Shown: positions 1 through 9,466 of the stretch, in pieces
How the letters are laid out: every line of letters begins with the position of its first letter
Position numbering within the stretch: position 1 is the first letter of the stretch
Assembly (NCBI GenBank): GCA_965660145.1
Contig: CBFHYX010000008.1
Location: 1-64,000, forward strand
Direction of reading: 5' to 3'
From: JABURQ01 sp029243145
GTDB lineage: Bacteria > Planctomycetota > Planctomycetia > Planctomycetales > Planctomycetaceae
DNA length: 64,000 nt
Notes under the pieces: generated by a model
The model's database searches: none
What the model saw: the letters and a program-made list of their open reading frames with translations, nothing else
Told to the model about the DNA's origin: nothing
Program-made: the position numbers and the translations under genes

Positions 1-16
1 AACGAGCACTTACCAT
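1..16 (-). CDS. First codons of a gene leaving the left edge (tentative)
   Basis: An ATG on the minus strand at 16-14 opens a frame that reads M-V-S-A-R and then leaves the window. A GAAAGG-like ribosome site lies about eight bases upstream on the same strand. Only five codons are visible, so neither the product nor the reality of the gene can be judged. The 360-base gene-free stretch to its right would serve as its promoter and leader. Confidence 0.25.
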
Positions 17-376
17 GTTCAGTACCTTTCAACTAAAAAGATCAACCAGGCTTAACCTGGCGCACCAGAGGCGCGGCGGAAAACATACACACACTCGCAT
101 CTGCGTAATACCGTTTGCTCGACAAACGGGGGCCACATAACACCGGACATCGTCGATTTCACGGAACACTCATCTGCGCTAATACACGCTCATCAGTAAT
201 ATTGAACCTGAATAGCGAGAATCAGCGGTGATTAGTGTTCTTGAAATGGGCCGCTTTATGTGGAGCGTTCGGCGAGGTGACTTCACATGCTCACGCATGT
301 GAGAGCATGACATTCGCCACGAAAATAATGAGATCAGTCTGCAAATTTGCCAGCCATTGACGAGAAGGCATTTGTT
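17..376. other. Gene-free stretch with three hairpins
   Basis: No convincing reading frame. Three inverted repeats are visible: CCAGG/CCTGG at 46-60 (five-base loop), a perfect seven-pair stem CCGTTTG/CAAACGG at 111-129 (five-base loop), and a nine-pair stem CATGCTCAC/GTGAG-CATG at 286-309 with a two-base bulge and a GCAT loop. None is followed by a run of T on either strand, so they are not ordinary intrinsic terminators. The stretch follows the end of the TPR lipoprotein gene and precedes the gene leaving the left edge, both leftward. A structured leader or end-of-transcript stem is possible but unproven. Confidence 0.4.
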
Positions 377-1372
377 CTAGCGGTCTACAACACGAGCAGT
401 GCCTTCAATGTGTGCCCATCCCAACGGTGGAGGTGGAGGAATCTCTCGAACCGCAGCAGCTTGCTGAATCTCTCCCAGCAACTGTTGTTCTTGCCGATTG
501 ACGGCCTGTTTTAAAGACCGAGCGGGGCCGTGATTCGATTGTAGAGCAAATAATCGTTCCAGAGTTTTAGTCGTCTCAAGACTGTCTTGAGACTGATATT
601 GGGCGTATGCCAGATAATACAGATCATCGGCACCGGGTTTCTCCATGATTTCTACGGCAATTTGCAAGGATTCGATGGCGTCATCCCAGCGTTGTTGCTG
701 TCCGTAAGACAAACCCAGCAACCAACGCGCTTCGGCAATTTGTCCGGGAGTCGCTCCGCGACAATAACAGACTGATCGTAACAGGACGCTGGCACGAATC
801 GATTCGTTGTGCCGCATCTGTATTCTGGCAATTTTCAATAACGCGGGAGGATGATTTTCTTGCAAAGAAAGCACACGGTGATAGTATTCCAGTGCGCGGG
901 TTTCTTGTTGCCGGCGATCTTCGATTTCTCCTCGAATCATCAATGCCGAGATCAGTTGAGGATCCAATTGAAGGGCCGCCTCAAGACTGGCATCAGCACT
1001 TGCATAGTTTTCTTTTTGATAATAAAGCTGTCCCAACTCTAGCCAGGCACGCGAATCATCGGGAGTGAGAATGACGACTTCCCGCAGGCTACCAATCGCC
1101 TCATCCACACGACCGGCTTCACGATGCAAACGGGCCAATTCAATTCGAGCCGCCACATCGGCCGTATCGATTTGTGCGACACGTGATAAAGAATCGGTCG
1201 CTTCGGTCAAATCACCGGCTTCTTCCGAACGGCGAGCACGTTCGCTCAATTCCTGCGTCACTTCATCTTTTTTGGTGTCTCCGAATCCATACCACGAACA
1301 ACCGCCCAGCGCGGTCACCGCGCAGGCAGAAATCATCAGGATTTGTCGAGGTCGGATTGGAATGGAATACAC
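377..1372 (-). CDS. TPR-repeat lipoprotein
   Basis: A 331-residue exported lipoprotein: a short basic N-terminus, a hydrophobic segment and a lipobox A-L-G-G-C with the acylated cysteine at residue 25. The rest is tetratricopeptide-like helical repeats (about 45-300), for example the units containing AARIELARLHREAGRVDEAI and AWLELGQLYYQKENYASADA, ending in a proline-rich tail. TPR lipoproteins act as scaffolds for protein contacts at the membrane; no partner can be read from the neighbours. It is followed on the same strand by a gene-free stretch. An outer-membrane assembly role is possible but not shown. Confidence 0.8.
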   Translation of the reverse strand: MYSIPIRPRQILMISACAVTALGGCSWYGFGDTKKDEVTQELSERARRSEEAGDLTEATDSLSRVAQIDTADVAARIELARLHREAGRVDEAIGSLREVVILTPDDSRAWLELGQLYYQKENYASADASLEAALQLDPQLISALMIRGEIEDRRQQETRALEYYHRVLSLQENHPPALLKIARIQMRHNESIRASVLLRSVCYCRGATPGQIAEARWLLGLSYGQQQRWDDAIESLQIAVEIMEKPGADDLYYLAYAQYQSQDSLETTKTLERLFALQSNHGPARSLKQAVNRQEQQLLGEIQQAAAVREIPPPPPLGWAHIEGTARVVDR

Positions 1373-1537
1373 GTTTTGAGACCGGAATCGGTGAAGGTGA
1401 TCATAATTGATCGAGGAGGAATATTCCTTCGATGGTTACGGAATGCTAATACATGCCGTCAACATCATCCAGAGCGTTTTTGGCACTATCGATATCGACA
1501 CATATCACATGACAACAACACTTTACATCAACGGACT

Positions 1538-2554
1538 CTACATCACTCGCAGCCGTGGAAGAATCTCATCCAGACGATTTTCGACAGCACTCCAATCGTT
1601 CAGCGGGTGAGCGGTCAGAACCAGACGATCAATCCACGTCATCCCGGCCAACAATCTTTGGCTGCGATCAAGTACCGAAAACAATTTTCGTTCGGATGTC
1701 GAGACTGATCGAATTTCGTCATACCAACCAATCGCTTTTTGGTAACTTTCGGAATCATCGATAAAATAACTTCCCAGTAGTCGGGAAAGATCGATCATCG
1801 GGTTCTCAATTCGACAGGCGCCAAAATCAATCAAACCGGTCACCTGGTTAGCCGTCCATAAGACGTGCTCGCTCCACAAATCTCGCAAACAGGGTTGGAG
1901 TGAAAATTGATGGTCGGCCATTTCGCGGAGTTCACTGTGAACCTTTTCGGCATGGGAAAGATAGAGGCTCAGAATCTCACACAATCGATCTTTGATCTTC
2001 TCAGGAATCAGTTTTTGCTGGATGGATCGATGCAGTGTTTCAGGATTCGTCCCACTCCATCGTTCGAGAATCTGTATTCGTTCGACGAGCGCGGGAGAAG
2101 GCGCCGAAGGCGAAACAGAAAACCATAGGGCTGATTCTTGGGAGGCAACGAACTGAGTGGAAGCAATATGTAATCGCGCCAGAAGATGCATCACGGCTTT
2201 GAGTTTCTCATCAGAAGGATGTTTCAGGAAATCGGCCTTCCCCGGCATCCAGGGTTCCATTTGCCAGAAACGTTTTTCATGTTGAACGAGAGAGCGACCA
2301 TCAATGGTCGGCACGGGAACACTGACTTGAGTAAACCCCCGCTCGAAAAGAAATCGCTGAAATTGATGTAAGCCGAGAAGTCGCGCCGCAGGAAGACTCT
2401 CTTTCGGCCACCCGCGTAACGCAAAGTGTTGACCGCCAACTTCGATTCTTTCCACAATCGCACCACTAAATCCGGCATGCGAATCCATGATTTTGGCCTG
2501 CGCAAACATCGCGGGCCAATGATCGAAAATACGGGATCTCAAATTCCGCGTCAT
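1538..2554 (-). CDS. Aminoglycoside phosphotransferase-like kinase, atypical catalytic loop
   Basis: A 338-residue protein of the APH/choline-kinase fold. The N-terminal lobe (about 25-105) ends in the hinge-like QMEPWMPG. The catalytic loop at 223-233 reads LRDLWSEHVLW where classical members have HGDLHxxNxL: the catalytic Asp is kept (D225), the His before it is replaced and the metal-binding Asn is a His (H230). The DFG-like IDFG at 242-245 is intact. Known members phosphorylate small hydroxylated compounds or sugars; the substrate here is unknown and antibiotic resistance should not be assumed. It lies about 165 bases upstream of the TPR lipoprotein gene on the same strand. Confidence 0.8.
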   Translation of the reverse strand: MTRNLRSRIFDHWPAMFAQAKIMDSHAGFSGAIVERIEVGGQHFALRGWPKESLPAARLLGLHQFQRFLFERGFTQVSVPVPTIDGRSLVQHEKRFWQMEPWMPGKADFLKHPSDEKLKAVMHLLARLHIASTQFVASQESALWFSVSPSAPSPALVERIQILERWSGTNPETLHRSIQQKLIPEKIKDRLCEILSLYLSHAEKVHSELREMADHQFSLQPCLRDLWSEHVLWTANQVTGLIDFGACRIENPMIDLSRLLGSYFIDDSESYQKAIGWYDEIRSVSTSERKLFSVLDRSQRLLAGMTWIDRLVLTAHPLNDWSAVENRLDEILPRLRVM

Positions 2555-2812
2555 GTTGTGATCGGCTATTTGACAGAACTGTGGGACAATATTGATGCTA
2601 CGCGTCTGGTCGCCATCATATCCGCCCAGACAGAGAGTTGCCGAGGTTTTCTGAAACGACGATTAATTCCATTCAGATTCCTGCGAGAGTGCCTGAGTTT
2701 TTCCAGATCTCGACAGGAGTGATTTGCGACTGCCGACCTTTCTCGATTAGACTGGAAGATCAACATTTTGAACGAATCCATCCAATCTCACTCCCACCAC
2801 GATTGACCCGCC

Positions 2813-3979
2813 ATGAGTGATCAAATTTTTGCATCATTAGATCAGACTGCTCAAAGCTCTGGTGCAGCCGCTGTTATCGATTGTCTGCTCGAATCCGAGC
2901 GGGCCGAAAAACGGTATCACAAACTCTTCGATGCGTTGCTGATGAAAAAGAAATTTGAGTGGGGTTTACCGGTCACACGCCCGACGACATTTGAAGAAGT
3001 TCCCGAGGAGAAGCGACAGGAATTCGAAGAGTATTATGTGGAATGTGCGCGTAATGTTGGTCAGATGCTGATTGAAGATGGCCAAATTGCCCAGGCGTGG
3101 GTTTACTTCAAGACGATTCAGGAGAGCGATCCCATTAAAGAAGCTCTCGAACAATTGGGGAGCGAGGTCAGTGAACTTCCCGATTACGACGAGCTTTTGA
3201 ATATTGCTTTGTATGAAAATGCGCATCCCGTGCTGGGTGTGAAATGGTTGATCGAATCACACGGCACCTGCAATACCATCACCACGCTCGACCAGATGAT
3301 GGGACAATTCGATCAGCAGACGCGACACGAAGCGGCGGCTCTGATGACCAATCATTTGTATGGCGAACTCTGCACGTCACTCGAATACAACATCAAGCAA
3401 TCTCATCCCGATATCGCGGACGGACAATCGATTCACGACTTGCTCAACGAACGCGATTGGTTGTTTGAGAACGGTAACTATCACATCGATGTTTCTCACT
3501 TGAATGCCGTGGTCCGCTTTGCTCGTTTTCTGGATGGAGACGATGCCGAGCTGGAGAAAGCCATCGAACTGGCCGAATACGGTTCCAAGCTCGACAAACA
3601 ATTGCAATACGGCGGCGAGCCACCCTTCAAAGACTTTTACATATCACACGTTCATTACCTCAAAGTGTTGGCGGGACGTGAGATCGACGAGGCGTTTGCG
3701 TACTTCCAACAGGAAATCGAGAACGACCCCGATCTTCCCGACAAACAACTGATCGCCTATGTGATGGTCGATCTGATGATGCGAATCGACAAACTGGATT
3801 CCGCCGTCGAACTGGCCAAAGAATATCTGGCCGAAGTGGAAGACCCGAACGGTTTTTCGTTCGCCGATCTCTGCCGACGCGCCGGTCGTCCTGATATTCT
3901 GCAAGAAGTGGCCAAAGAGCAAAACGATCCACTGCGGTATGTTTATGGTCTGATTTCTTCGAAGACGGCTCCCGCATGA
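2813..3979 (+). CDS. Cytoplasmic TPR-like protein of unknown function
   Basis: A 388-residue acidic, helical protein without signal peptide or membrane segment. The pattern of paired helices (for example ECARNVGQMLIEDGQIAQAW near 80-100 and the C-terminal half from about 240) suggests degenerate tetratricopeptide repeats, but I do not recognise a named family. Its stop overlaps the ATG of the next gene by four bases (ATGA), so the two are translationally coupled and probably work in one process. No Shine-Dalgarno sequence is evident before the ATG, which is common in planctomycetes. Confidence 0.7.
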   Translation: MSDQIFASLDQTAQSSGAAAVIDCLLESERAEKRYHKLFDALLMKKKFEWGLPVTRPTTFEEVPEEKRQEFEEYYVECARNVGQMLIEDGQIAQAWVYFKTIQESDPIKEALEQLGSEVSELPDYDELLNIALYENAHPVLGVKWLIESHGTCNTITTLDQMMGQFDQQTRHEAAALMTNHLYGELCTSLEYNIKQSHPDIADGQSIHDLLNERDWLFENGNYHIDVSHLNAVVRFARFLDGDDAELEKAIELAEYGSKLDKQLQYGGEPPFKDFYISHVHYLKVLAGREIDEAFAYFQQEIENDPDLPDKQLIAYVMVDLMMRIDKLDSAVELAKEYLAEVEDPNGFSFADLCRRAGRPDILQEVAKEQNDPLRYVYGLISSKTAPA

Positions 3980-4785
3980 ATTGGCGAGAAAAAAACCGTC
4001 AAGCCTGGAACAAAATTGCCGGCGGCGATAATCAATTTGCGCGGGTCGCCACTGATAAAGAGTGTTCTCACCCGCAGAAAATTCTTGATGGTCGAGGCTG
4101 GTTGCCTCCAGACATGACCGGAAAGAAAGTTTTGTGCCTCGCGTCGGGAGGCGGTTGGCAATCGATTTTGTATGCCATGACGGGAGCCGATGTGACCGTC
4201 GTCGATATTTCTGACACCATGCTCGAGCTGGATCGTCGAGAAGCCAAACGACGCGGACTTTCGATTCGCACCGTTCGTGCCAGTATGGACGACATGCCCG
4301 AATTGGTGGATCAGTTCTTCGACATCGTCCATCAACCGGTCAGCACCTGTTATGTGCCGAAGTTGTTGCCCGTGTACCAAGAGATCGCCCGAGTCACCAA
4401 AGATGGCGGACTCTATATCAGTCAACACAAACAACCCGCCAGCTTGCAGGTAACACGCCGCAATGCCGACGATCACTTTATCATCGGCGTGGAGTATTAT
4501 CGGGAAGGCCCGTTACCCAAAGTCTCCGATACCAGTTATCGCGAGGGAGGGACGACCGAATATTTGCACCGCTGGGAAGAGTTGGTGGGCGATTTGTGCG
4601 TCGCCGGTTTTTTGATCGAAGATCTGCGTGAACCTCTACGGGCCGACCGCACCGCACCTGTTTCGAGTTACAAATATCGAGGCCGCTTCTTGCCTCCCTA
4701 CTTGAGAATGAAAGCACGCCGTCGCCCGAGAACCGACTCGCAACATGCGGCTAATGAACCAAAGCCATCACTCTGGACACCGTGA
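3976..4785 (+). CDS. Class I SAM-dependent methyltransferase
   Basis: A 269-residue protein with a Rossmann-type methyltransferase core. Motif I reads VLCLASGGG at 52-60, the acidic end of strand beta2 follows in VTVVDIS (73-79), and motif IV-like FDIVHQPVSTCYV comes near 115. The class is known to move a methyl group from S-adenosylmethionine to a small molecule, protein or nucleic acid; the acceptor cannot be read here. The C-terminus is basic (KARRRPR) with a disordered tail. It overlaps the TPR-like gene by four bases, so that protein may be substrate, partner or chaperone (inference). Confidence 0.85.
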   Translation: MNWREKNRQAWNKIAGGDNQFARVATDKECSHPQKILDGRGWLPPDMTGKKVLCLASGGGWQSILYAMTGADVTVVDISDTMLELDRREAKRRGLSIRTVRASMDDMPELVDQFFDIVHQPVSTCYVPKLLPVYQEIARVTKDGGLYISQHKQPASLQVTRRNADDHFIIGVEYYREGPLPKVSDTSYREGGTTEYLHRWEELVGDLCVAGFLIEDLREPLRADRTAPVSSYKYRGRFLPPYLRMKARRRPRTDSQHAANEPKPSLWTP

Positions 4786-4903
4786 ATGACTGTCTAATCC
4801 AGTGTCACCAGAGGTAATTTACATTTGTGTTGGTCGGAGAACATTGTTTCGATTATGGGAACGATGAATACGAAATGAGAAATGTCTCCGGTTGATTTTC
4901 ATG

Positions 4904-5575
4904 TTAGAAAGGTAATGATGCGCCTTTACCGCGATTACAGTCGAAACACAAAGTTTGCAAATTGGTGGCGACTGTGTCACCCCCTTTGCTCCACGGCTGG
5001 ATGTGGTCAACTTCAAGCTCGAGTCCCGAAGTTGAAGCAGGCGAACGACCACAGCCATTGCAACGGAAGTTATCCCGCTTCAAAACAAAGAAACGTAATG
5101 AAAGGGGAGGATTACGGCTGGCCCTTTTCTGAATCCGCTTTCTATTCTCTCTGGTAGAGGAAGTTAAATTAATACTTTCATGTTCGAAGGCTGTGACAAA
5201 TTTTTTAAGAGCGTTTCGCCATCCACCAAATCGGCTATTGTAAGTGGAGCCAGCGTATTTTGAAGGAGGACAAGACATGTCGCGGTAGACGGGTTGTTTA
5301 CCCTTTGCAATCCAGACAAGTTTCAGATTGTCAAATAGTTCGTCGATACTAACGTCTTTTTCCTCATTGAGTATCAACCCAGCTTTTTTCAGTGCGTTGT
5401 TCCAAGAGCCGAAACGAGCCGCAATAGTCGATGACGAATAATTTCCGACTTCACGGTAGCTCCGAAATGTGAGCTTCTTGCCCGTAGATTGAAGTTGTCT
5501 GGATGCGGCGGCAAGGTCATCGAGCAACTCTTGATCCATGATGTCACGGTTAAATTTTCGAAGCTCGAATTTCAT
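4904..5575 (-). CDS. HNH endonuclease with two homing-endonuclease-type repeats
   Basis: A 223-residue protein. Two similar blocks at about 17-67 and 80-129 share the pattern RFGSWNNALKKAG / RFGGWRNALKKFV, the homing-endonuclease-associated repeat thought to bind DNA. The C-terminal HNH nuclease (about 158-218) has a zinc knuckle C172-x2-C175 and C210-x2-C213, the D190-H191 pair and N205. Such genes are often mobile and cut DNA to favour their own spread. It sits alone between the 3' ends of two convergent neighbours and looks a little richer in A+T than they are (by eye), both consistent with acquisition by transfer. It may instead be a domesticated nuclease. Confidence 0.85.
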   Translation of the reverse strand: MKFELRKFNRDIMDQELLDDLAAASRQLQSTGKKLTFRSYREVGNYSSSTIAARFGSWNNALKKAGLILNEEKDVSIDELFDNLKLVWIAKGKQPVYRDMSCPPSKYAGSTYNSRFGGWRNALKKFVTAFEHESINLTSSTRENRKRIQKRASRNPPLSLRFFVLKRDNFRCNGCGRSPASTSGLELEVDHIQPWSKGGDTVATNLQTLCFDCNRGKGASLPF

Positions 5576-5712
5576 ATCTGGTTTTGCATAATATTGTGAA
5601 AAACTATTCTAATGATGTCCTGAATTGTACAGTGAAGCTTGGTGACTCACCAGAAAATCTCATACCACACGTTGCAGGACACCGTGATCAACGACGACCT
5701 AACGTTTGAGAT

Positions 5713-7194
5713 TCAATCCAACTTGTACAACCAACGTGCAAGTCGTCCGGTTGGTAAGTCGGGTTGTAACACAGCTTGGGGTGTTCCCAACTGTTCCAGT
5801 ACGCTTTCCGCGGCAAGATAGCCGCTGCGAACAGCCCCCTCCATCGTGGCGGGCCAACCAGTCTCTGTCCAATCTCCGGCCAGATGCAAATTATCGACGG
5901 GAGTTGACTGCGAAGGGCGACATTCCCTCACTCCCGGTTGCGGCGAAAAGACGGCTTTATGCTCCGTCACGACGCGAGAGTTCAACAACTTGGCTTCATT
6001 CGCGAGTGGGAACGCCGACTGTAAGTCATTCATCACCTGTTGGACGATTTCTTCTTGTGACATGGCTTTCAGGTTTTGGCTGGCACTAATCACCACCTGA
6101 TAATAGAAGCGGGGGTTGTCTCGGTATCTGTCGTCCAATTTTGATCGATTGAACATCCATTGGCTAAGATGATCGACGAACACCGCATGAGGCAACGAGG
6201 TGATTTCTCGATCCAGCCAAAGATGAACACTACTAATCGGAGCCGCCGGGATCTCAACAAGTGACTGGTATTTCAATTGCAGTTCAGACGGTAAGAGATC
6301 GAGAGTTCGATGCCAGGGGACGGCGAGAATGAAATGATCGGAGGCGAGACTTGAGCCGTCTCTCAACTGAACCGATTTGACCAATCCCGACTCATTCATC
6401 ACCAATCGGGTGACTCCCGATTCTATTTGAATGGTGCCTCCTCTTTGGGAAAGCCATTGAGTCAACGGCTCGCCGTAGAACTCCTCCAGTGGTGCGATGG
6501 GAACATGCACTTGCCATCCACTAGTGTTGCGCAGAAACCCATCGACAAAAACCTGTGCTCCTTGTTGGAAGGAGATATTCTCTAACGATTCACTCAATGC
6601 GCTGACCAGCACTACGTGCCAGAATGTGCGGATGACATGTTCGGATTGTTGACACGATTCCAGAAACTCACGAAACGTCAGTTGGTCCTGCCGTGCCTCG
6701 CGTGTGGATTGCAAATCTTCATCAGTGACTTGGAACTCGTCCTGAAATTTCTGAGACACCCGATGTTGGCGAGTGGGAGAACTCAGGGTGACCAATCGAC
6801 TGAGCGCGCTGGCGATCTGTCGTTTGTCATCAAAAGAAAGGTATTTGAGTGCGGCTAGAGGTCTCGCGAGGTGTAGAGGACTTGGCAACCAAGTGGAAGG
6901 ACGAAAACGACTGATTGCTCCCGTTGCATCGACGAAATGAAGTTCGCGTTGACGTTCGAGGAGATGATCGACGCCGAGTGTTTGGCAGAAGTGCAGATAA
7001 TTCGTGCAGCAACCCATCGCCACATGTTGGCAGTTATCAATGGCCTCGCCCGTCTCTCGATCTTCAAAAGAACTGGCTCGTCCTCCGAGGCGGTTTCGGG
7101 ATTCCAGTATCGTGACCCGATGTCCGCGATCAGCCAGCGCACATCCAGCCGACAATCCAGCCAGACCTCCTCCGATCACGACGACTGACGACAT
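5713..7194 (-). CDS. hpnE: Hydroxysqualene dehydroxylase HpnE (FAD-dependent)
   Basis: A 493-residue flavoprotein of the amine-oxidase/desaturase fold. The FAD dinucleotide motif GGGLAG is at 8-13, followed by the RLGGRASSF signature, and the C-terminal FAD contact reads NLHLAGDWTETGWPATMEGA. In the HpnCDE route two farnesyl diphosphates become presqualene diphosphate, then hydroxysqualene, and HpnE removes the hydroxyl to give squalene for hopanoids or sterols. HpnC and HpnD are not in the window. The start is set at the ATG at 7194, not the one five codons upstream, because a GGAGG lies four bases before it. Confidence 0.9.
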   Translation of the reverse strand: MSSVVVIGGGLAGLSAGCALADRGHRVTILESRNRLGGRASSFEDRETGEAIDNCQHVAMGCCTNYLHFCQTLGVDHLLERQRELHFVDATGAISRFRPSTWLPSPLHLARPLAALKYLSFDDKRQIASALSRLVTLSSPTRQHRVSQKFQDEFQVTDEDLQSTREARQDQLTFREFLESCQQSEHVIRTFWHVVLVSALSESLENISFQQGAQVFVDGFLRNTSGWQVHVPIAPLEEFYGEPLTQWLSQRGGTIQIESGVTRLVMNESGLVKSVQLRDGSSLASDHFILAVPWHRTLDLLPSELQLKYQSLVEIPAAPISSVHLWLDREITSLPHAVFVDHLSQWMFNRSKLDDRYRDNPRFYYQVVISASQNLKAMSQEEIVQQVMNDLQSAFPLANEAKLLNSRVVTEHKAVFSPQPGVRECRPSQSTPVDNLHLAGDWTETGWPATMEGAVRSGYLAAESVLEQLGTPQAVLQPDLPTGRLARWLYKLD

Positions 7195-7198
7195 GCAG

Positions 7199-7203
7199 CC
7201 TCC
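7199..7203 (-). promoter_or_regulatory. Ribosome-binding site deciding the hpnE start
   Basis: GGAGG on the minus strand, four bases before the ATG at 7194-7192. It lies inside the frame of the longer candidate start and so argues for the shorter protein, which begins directly with the strand of the FAD-binding fold. Confidence 0.7.
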
Positions 7204-7225
7204 ACACAAGATGACTCAACAAAAA

Positions 7226-8512
7226 TCATGAGAGATTGGCTTCGGGTTCAGGCGACTTCTCTTCGGCGAGAACTCTTCGCACGACAGCTTTAATTGTCAG
7301 CCCCTGAACAAGAATGGAAAACAAAACGATGATGTATGTGGCGGCGATGATGGTATCTCGTTCGGCCAGAGGTTCTCCCTCGACCATGCGGGGAATCGAG
7401 AGTGCCAACGCGACTGAAATTCCGCCTCGCAATCCTCCCCATGTCAAAATCTTGACAAGACCGACAGTACTTTCTCGTGACCGCATCACAGCCGCAACCG
7501 GACCGGCAACCGCCACCGCTCGGCAGAACAAGGTGACGGGAATCAAAATCAGGCCGAGCCAGATATAGGAAAGCTGGAACTCCAAAACTAAAATTTCCAA
7601 GCCGATCAACACGAACAACATGGCATTCAGAATTTCGTCAATCAGTTCCCAGAATAGATCGAGATGCTCGACAGTCGTGGGAGACATGGCATATTTGCGT
7701 CCCTGATTTCCAATCAAAAGCCCGGCGATCACCATCGCAATCGGACCAGAGAGATGCAACCGCATCGCCAACGCATACCCGCCCGCTGCCAGCGCGAGTG
7801 ATAGCAACACTTCGACTTGATAGTTCTCGACTGAGCGAAGCATGAAGAACACAGCGGCTCCCAGAACCAGACCGAAGACGGCCCCTCCAACCGCTTCAAC
7901 CAAGAACAATTCTCCGAGATGGGCTAAATCAAATCCGTGTCCACCGACTGCCGCTTCCAATAACCCCAGGAAGACGACGACACCCACACCATCGTTGAAT
8001 AAGGACTCTCCCGCAATCTTGGTCCCTAGATCGTGTGGTGCTCCCATCTGCCTCAATAATCCCAGCACGGCAATCGGATCGGTCGGTGAGATCAACGCGC
8101 CGAATAAGAGACAATAGATAAATTGAACTGGCAAACCCAACAGAGCGCAAACCCCAAATGTCATTGCTCCCACGAGCACGGTCGAAACAACAACGCCGAC
8201 ACTAATTAACAAACCAATCAGCACCCAATGCCGGGTCAATTCATTGAGATTGATGTGTAATGAACCGGCGAACAACAGGAAGCCGAGCAAGCATTGCAGC
8301 ACCGTTTCATCAAAATCGATCTGGGCCACTGAAGCCGTGATCGTGTTTCGGAATTCGGGAAAAAACGATCCCGCAACGATAATCACCAACGAAGTCAGCA
8401 GCGCAAACAGCATCAAACCGATCGTGGTCGGCAAACGAAAGAAATGATAATTCAGAAAACTGAACAGGGCAGCGAGACTGACCAGCGCTGCGGAGAGTTC
8501 AAAAGCGTCCAT
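7226..8512 (-). CDS. CPA1-family Na+/H+ antiporter (NhaP-like)
   Basis: A 428-residue inner-membrane protein with about twelve hydrophobic segments. It carries the family's ion-path motifs SPTDPIAVLG (142-151) and GESLFNDGVGVV (168-179) with Asp174, and a later LTWGGLRGGISVALALS segment typical of CPA1 exchangers. It swaps cytoplasmic Na+ (or K+) for external H+ to hold pH and salt balance, fitting a marine or brackish organism. There is no long cytoplasmic C-terminal domain. A GGAG sits about six bases before the ATG. It is 31 bases upstream of hpnE on the same strand, so the two may share a transcript without an obvious functional link. Confidence 0.9.
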   Translation of the reverse strand: MDAFELSAALVSLAALFSFLNYHFFRLPTTIGLMLFALLTSLVIIVAGSFFPEFRNTITASVAQIDFDETVLQCLLGFLLFAGSLHINLNELTRHWVLIGLLISVGVVVSTVLVGAMTFGVCALLGLPVQFIYCLLFGALISPTDPIAVLGLLRQMGAPHDLGTKIAGESLFNDGVGVVVFLGLLEAAVGGHGFDLAHLGELFLVEAVGGAVFGLVLGAAVFFMLRSVENYQVEVLLSLALAAGGYALAMRLHLSGPIAMVIAGLLIGNQGRKYAMSPTTVEHLDLFWELIDEILNAMLFVLIGLEILVLEFQLSYIWLGLILIPVTLFCRAVAVAGPVAAVMRSRESTVGLVKILTWGGLRGGISVALALSIPRMVEGEPLAERDTIIAATYIIVLFSILVQGLTIKAVVRRVLAEEKSPEPEANLS

Positions 8513-8563
8513 GATCTACTCCGAGAGTTTTCTGAACAGATTTCCGCGATTCTCATATCGCAT

Positions 8564-9406
8564 TCACAGCAGGAGATGGGAAACGGCATCTTCCGGAGAA
8601 GCGATATAAGAAATGTAAAAGGGACCGAACTCGGCGTACTTGGCCGATGCTTGATCGAATCGCATTTCGTAGACGATTTCCTTGATGTACTCGGGAGCAC
8701 GCGCCCACAAAGTCACGCCCCATTCCCAATCATCGAAGCCAGTCGATGCGGTGATCAATTGCGACACACGACCGGCAAATTTGATACCCGATGTCGCATG
8801 TTCTGACATCATGGACGAGCGACTGCTGAATGGTTCGGTGTACCAGTTCGCGTGCGGGTCGCGAATCTTGTTCATGGGATAGAACGACGTGACCGGAAAC
8901 GCGGGGAAATCGGGATACAACCGCTGACTGTTCATCGCCGGCAGACGCTGCTCGTAGGCGCTGACCTTGGCTTGATAGGCGGGATCATCAGGACCAGTGC
9001 CTTCGCGTTTGAGTCGTTCGGAATATTGTTCGATGGTCGGAACATATTCCGAGATTTCGGTGATCGAGACGAATGACCAATCGAGAGTTAATGCCTGTCC
9101 GAGATTGCAGGCACGAATTTTTTGTTGCAAGGCATCCAATTTCATCGGATTGGGATCCATTGCCATCACCCCAAGATCCCCTTTGTGTCCCGAAACAATG
9201 GAAGTTTGCACTCGTTCGGGAGCACCTTCCGAGTCAGGACTGAGAATCTGTATGAGTTGCTCACGTCCTTCCTGACGTTCCGCATCAGACAATGAAGTTA
9301 AACCGATGGGATCAACTGTGTAGAACAGATGCAGGCAATGCCAGCCTTCTTTGAGGTCGATACGGGGAGGTTCTTGAGCAGCGGCGGCATGCGGTGGACG
9401 ATTCAC
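8564..9406 (-). CDS. hemQ: Coproheme decarboxylase HemQ (chlorite-dismutase family)
   Basis: A 280-residue protein. The N-terminal DLKEGWHCLHLFYTVDP and the C-terminal block (EWGVTLWAR ... EIVYEMRFDQASAKYAEFGPF) match the chlorite-dismutase-like HemQ family. HemQ converts coproheme to heme b by two peroxide-dependent decarboxylations, the last step of the coproporphyrin branch. The residues between (about 90-200) are longer than in some bacterial HemQ proteins. A GTG start is chosen, with GAGGA five bases upstream. Together with hemC at 28.3 kb it is the second heme-synthesis gene here. Confidence 0.85.
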   Translation of the reverse strand: MNRPPHAAAAQEPPRIDLKEGWHCLHLFYTVDPIGLTSLSDAERQEGREQLIQILSPDSEGAPERVQTSIVSGHKGDLGVMAMDPNPMKLDALQQKIRACNLGQALTLDWSFVSITEISEYVPTIEQYSERLKREGTGPDDPAYQAKVSAYEQRLPAMNSQRLYPDFPAFPVTSFYPMNKIRDPHANWYTEPFSSRSSMMSEHATSGIKFAGRVSQLITASTGFDDWEWGVTLWARAPEYIKEIVYEMRFDQASAKYAEFGPFYISYIASPEDAVSHLLL

Positions 9407-9466
9407 GATATCCTCGAATCTAAATGAATTGAAGCTGAGTGATGATGATTGATCCGATACAGACTA

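Noticed and set aside
1065..1708. Long overlapping plus-strand frames opposite the TPR lipoprotein and upstream of it
   Set aside because: They are antisense shadows of the minus-strand gene with no domain, signal peptide or ribosome site.
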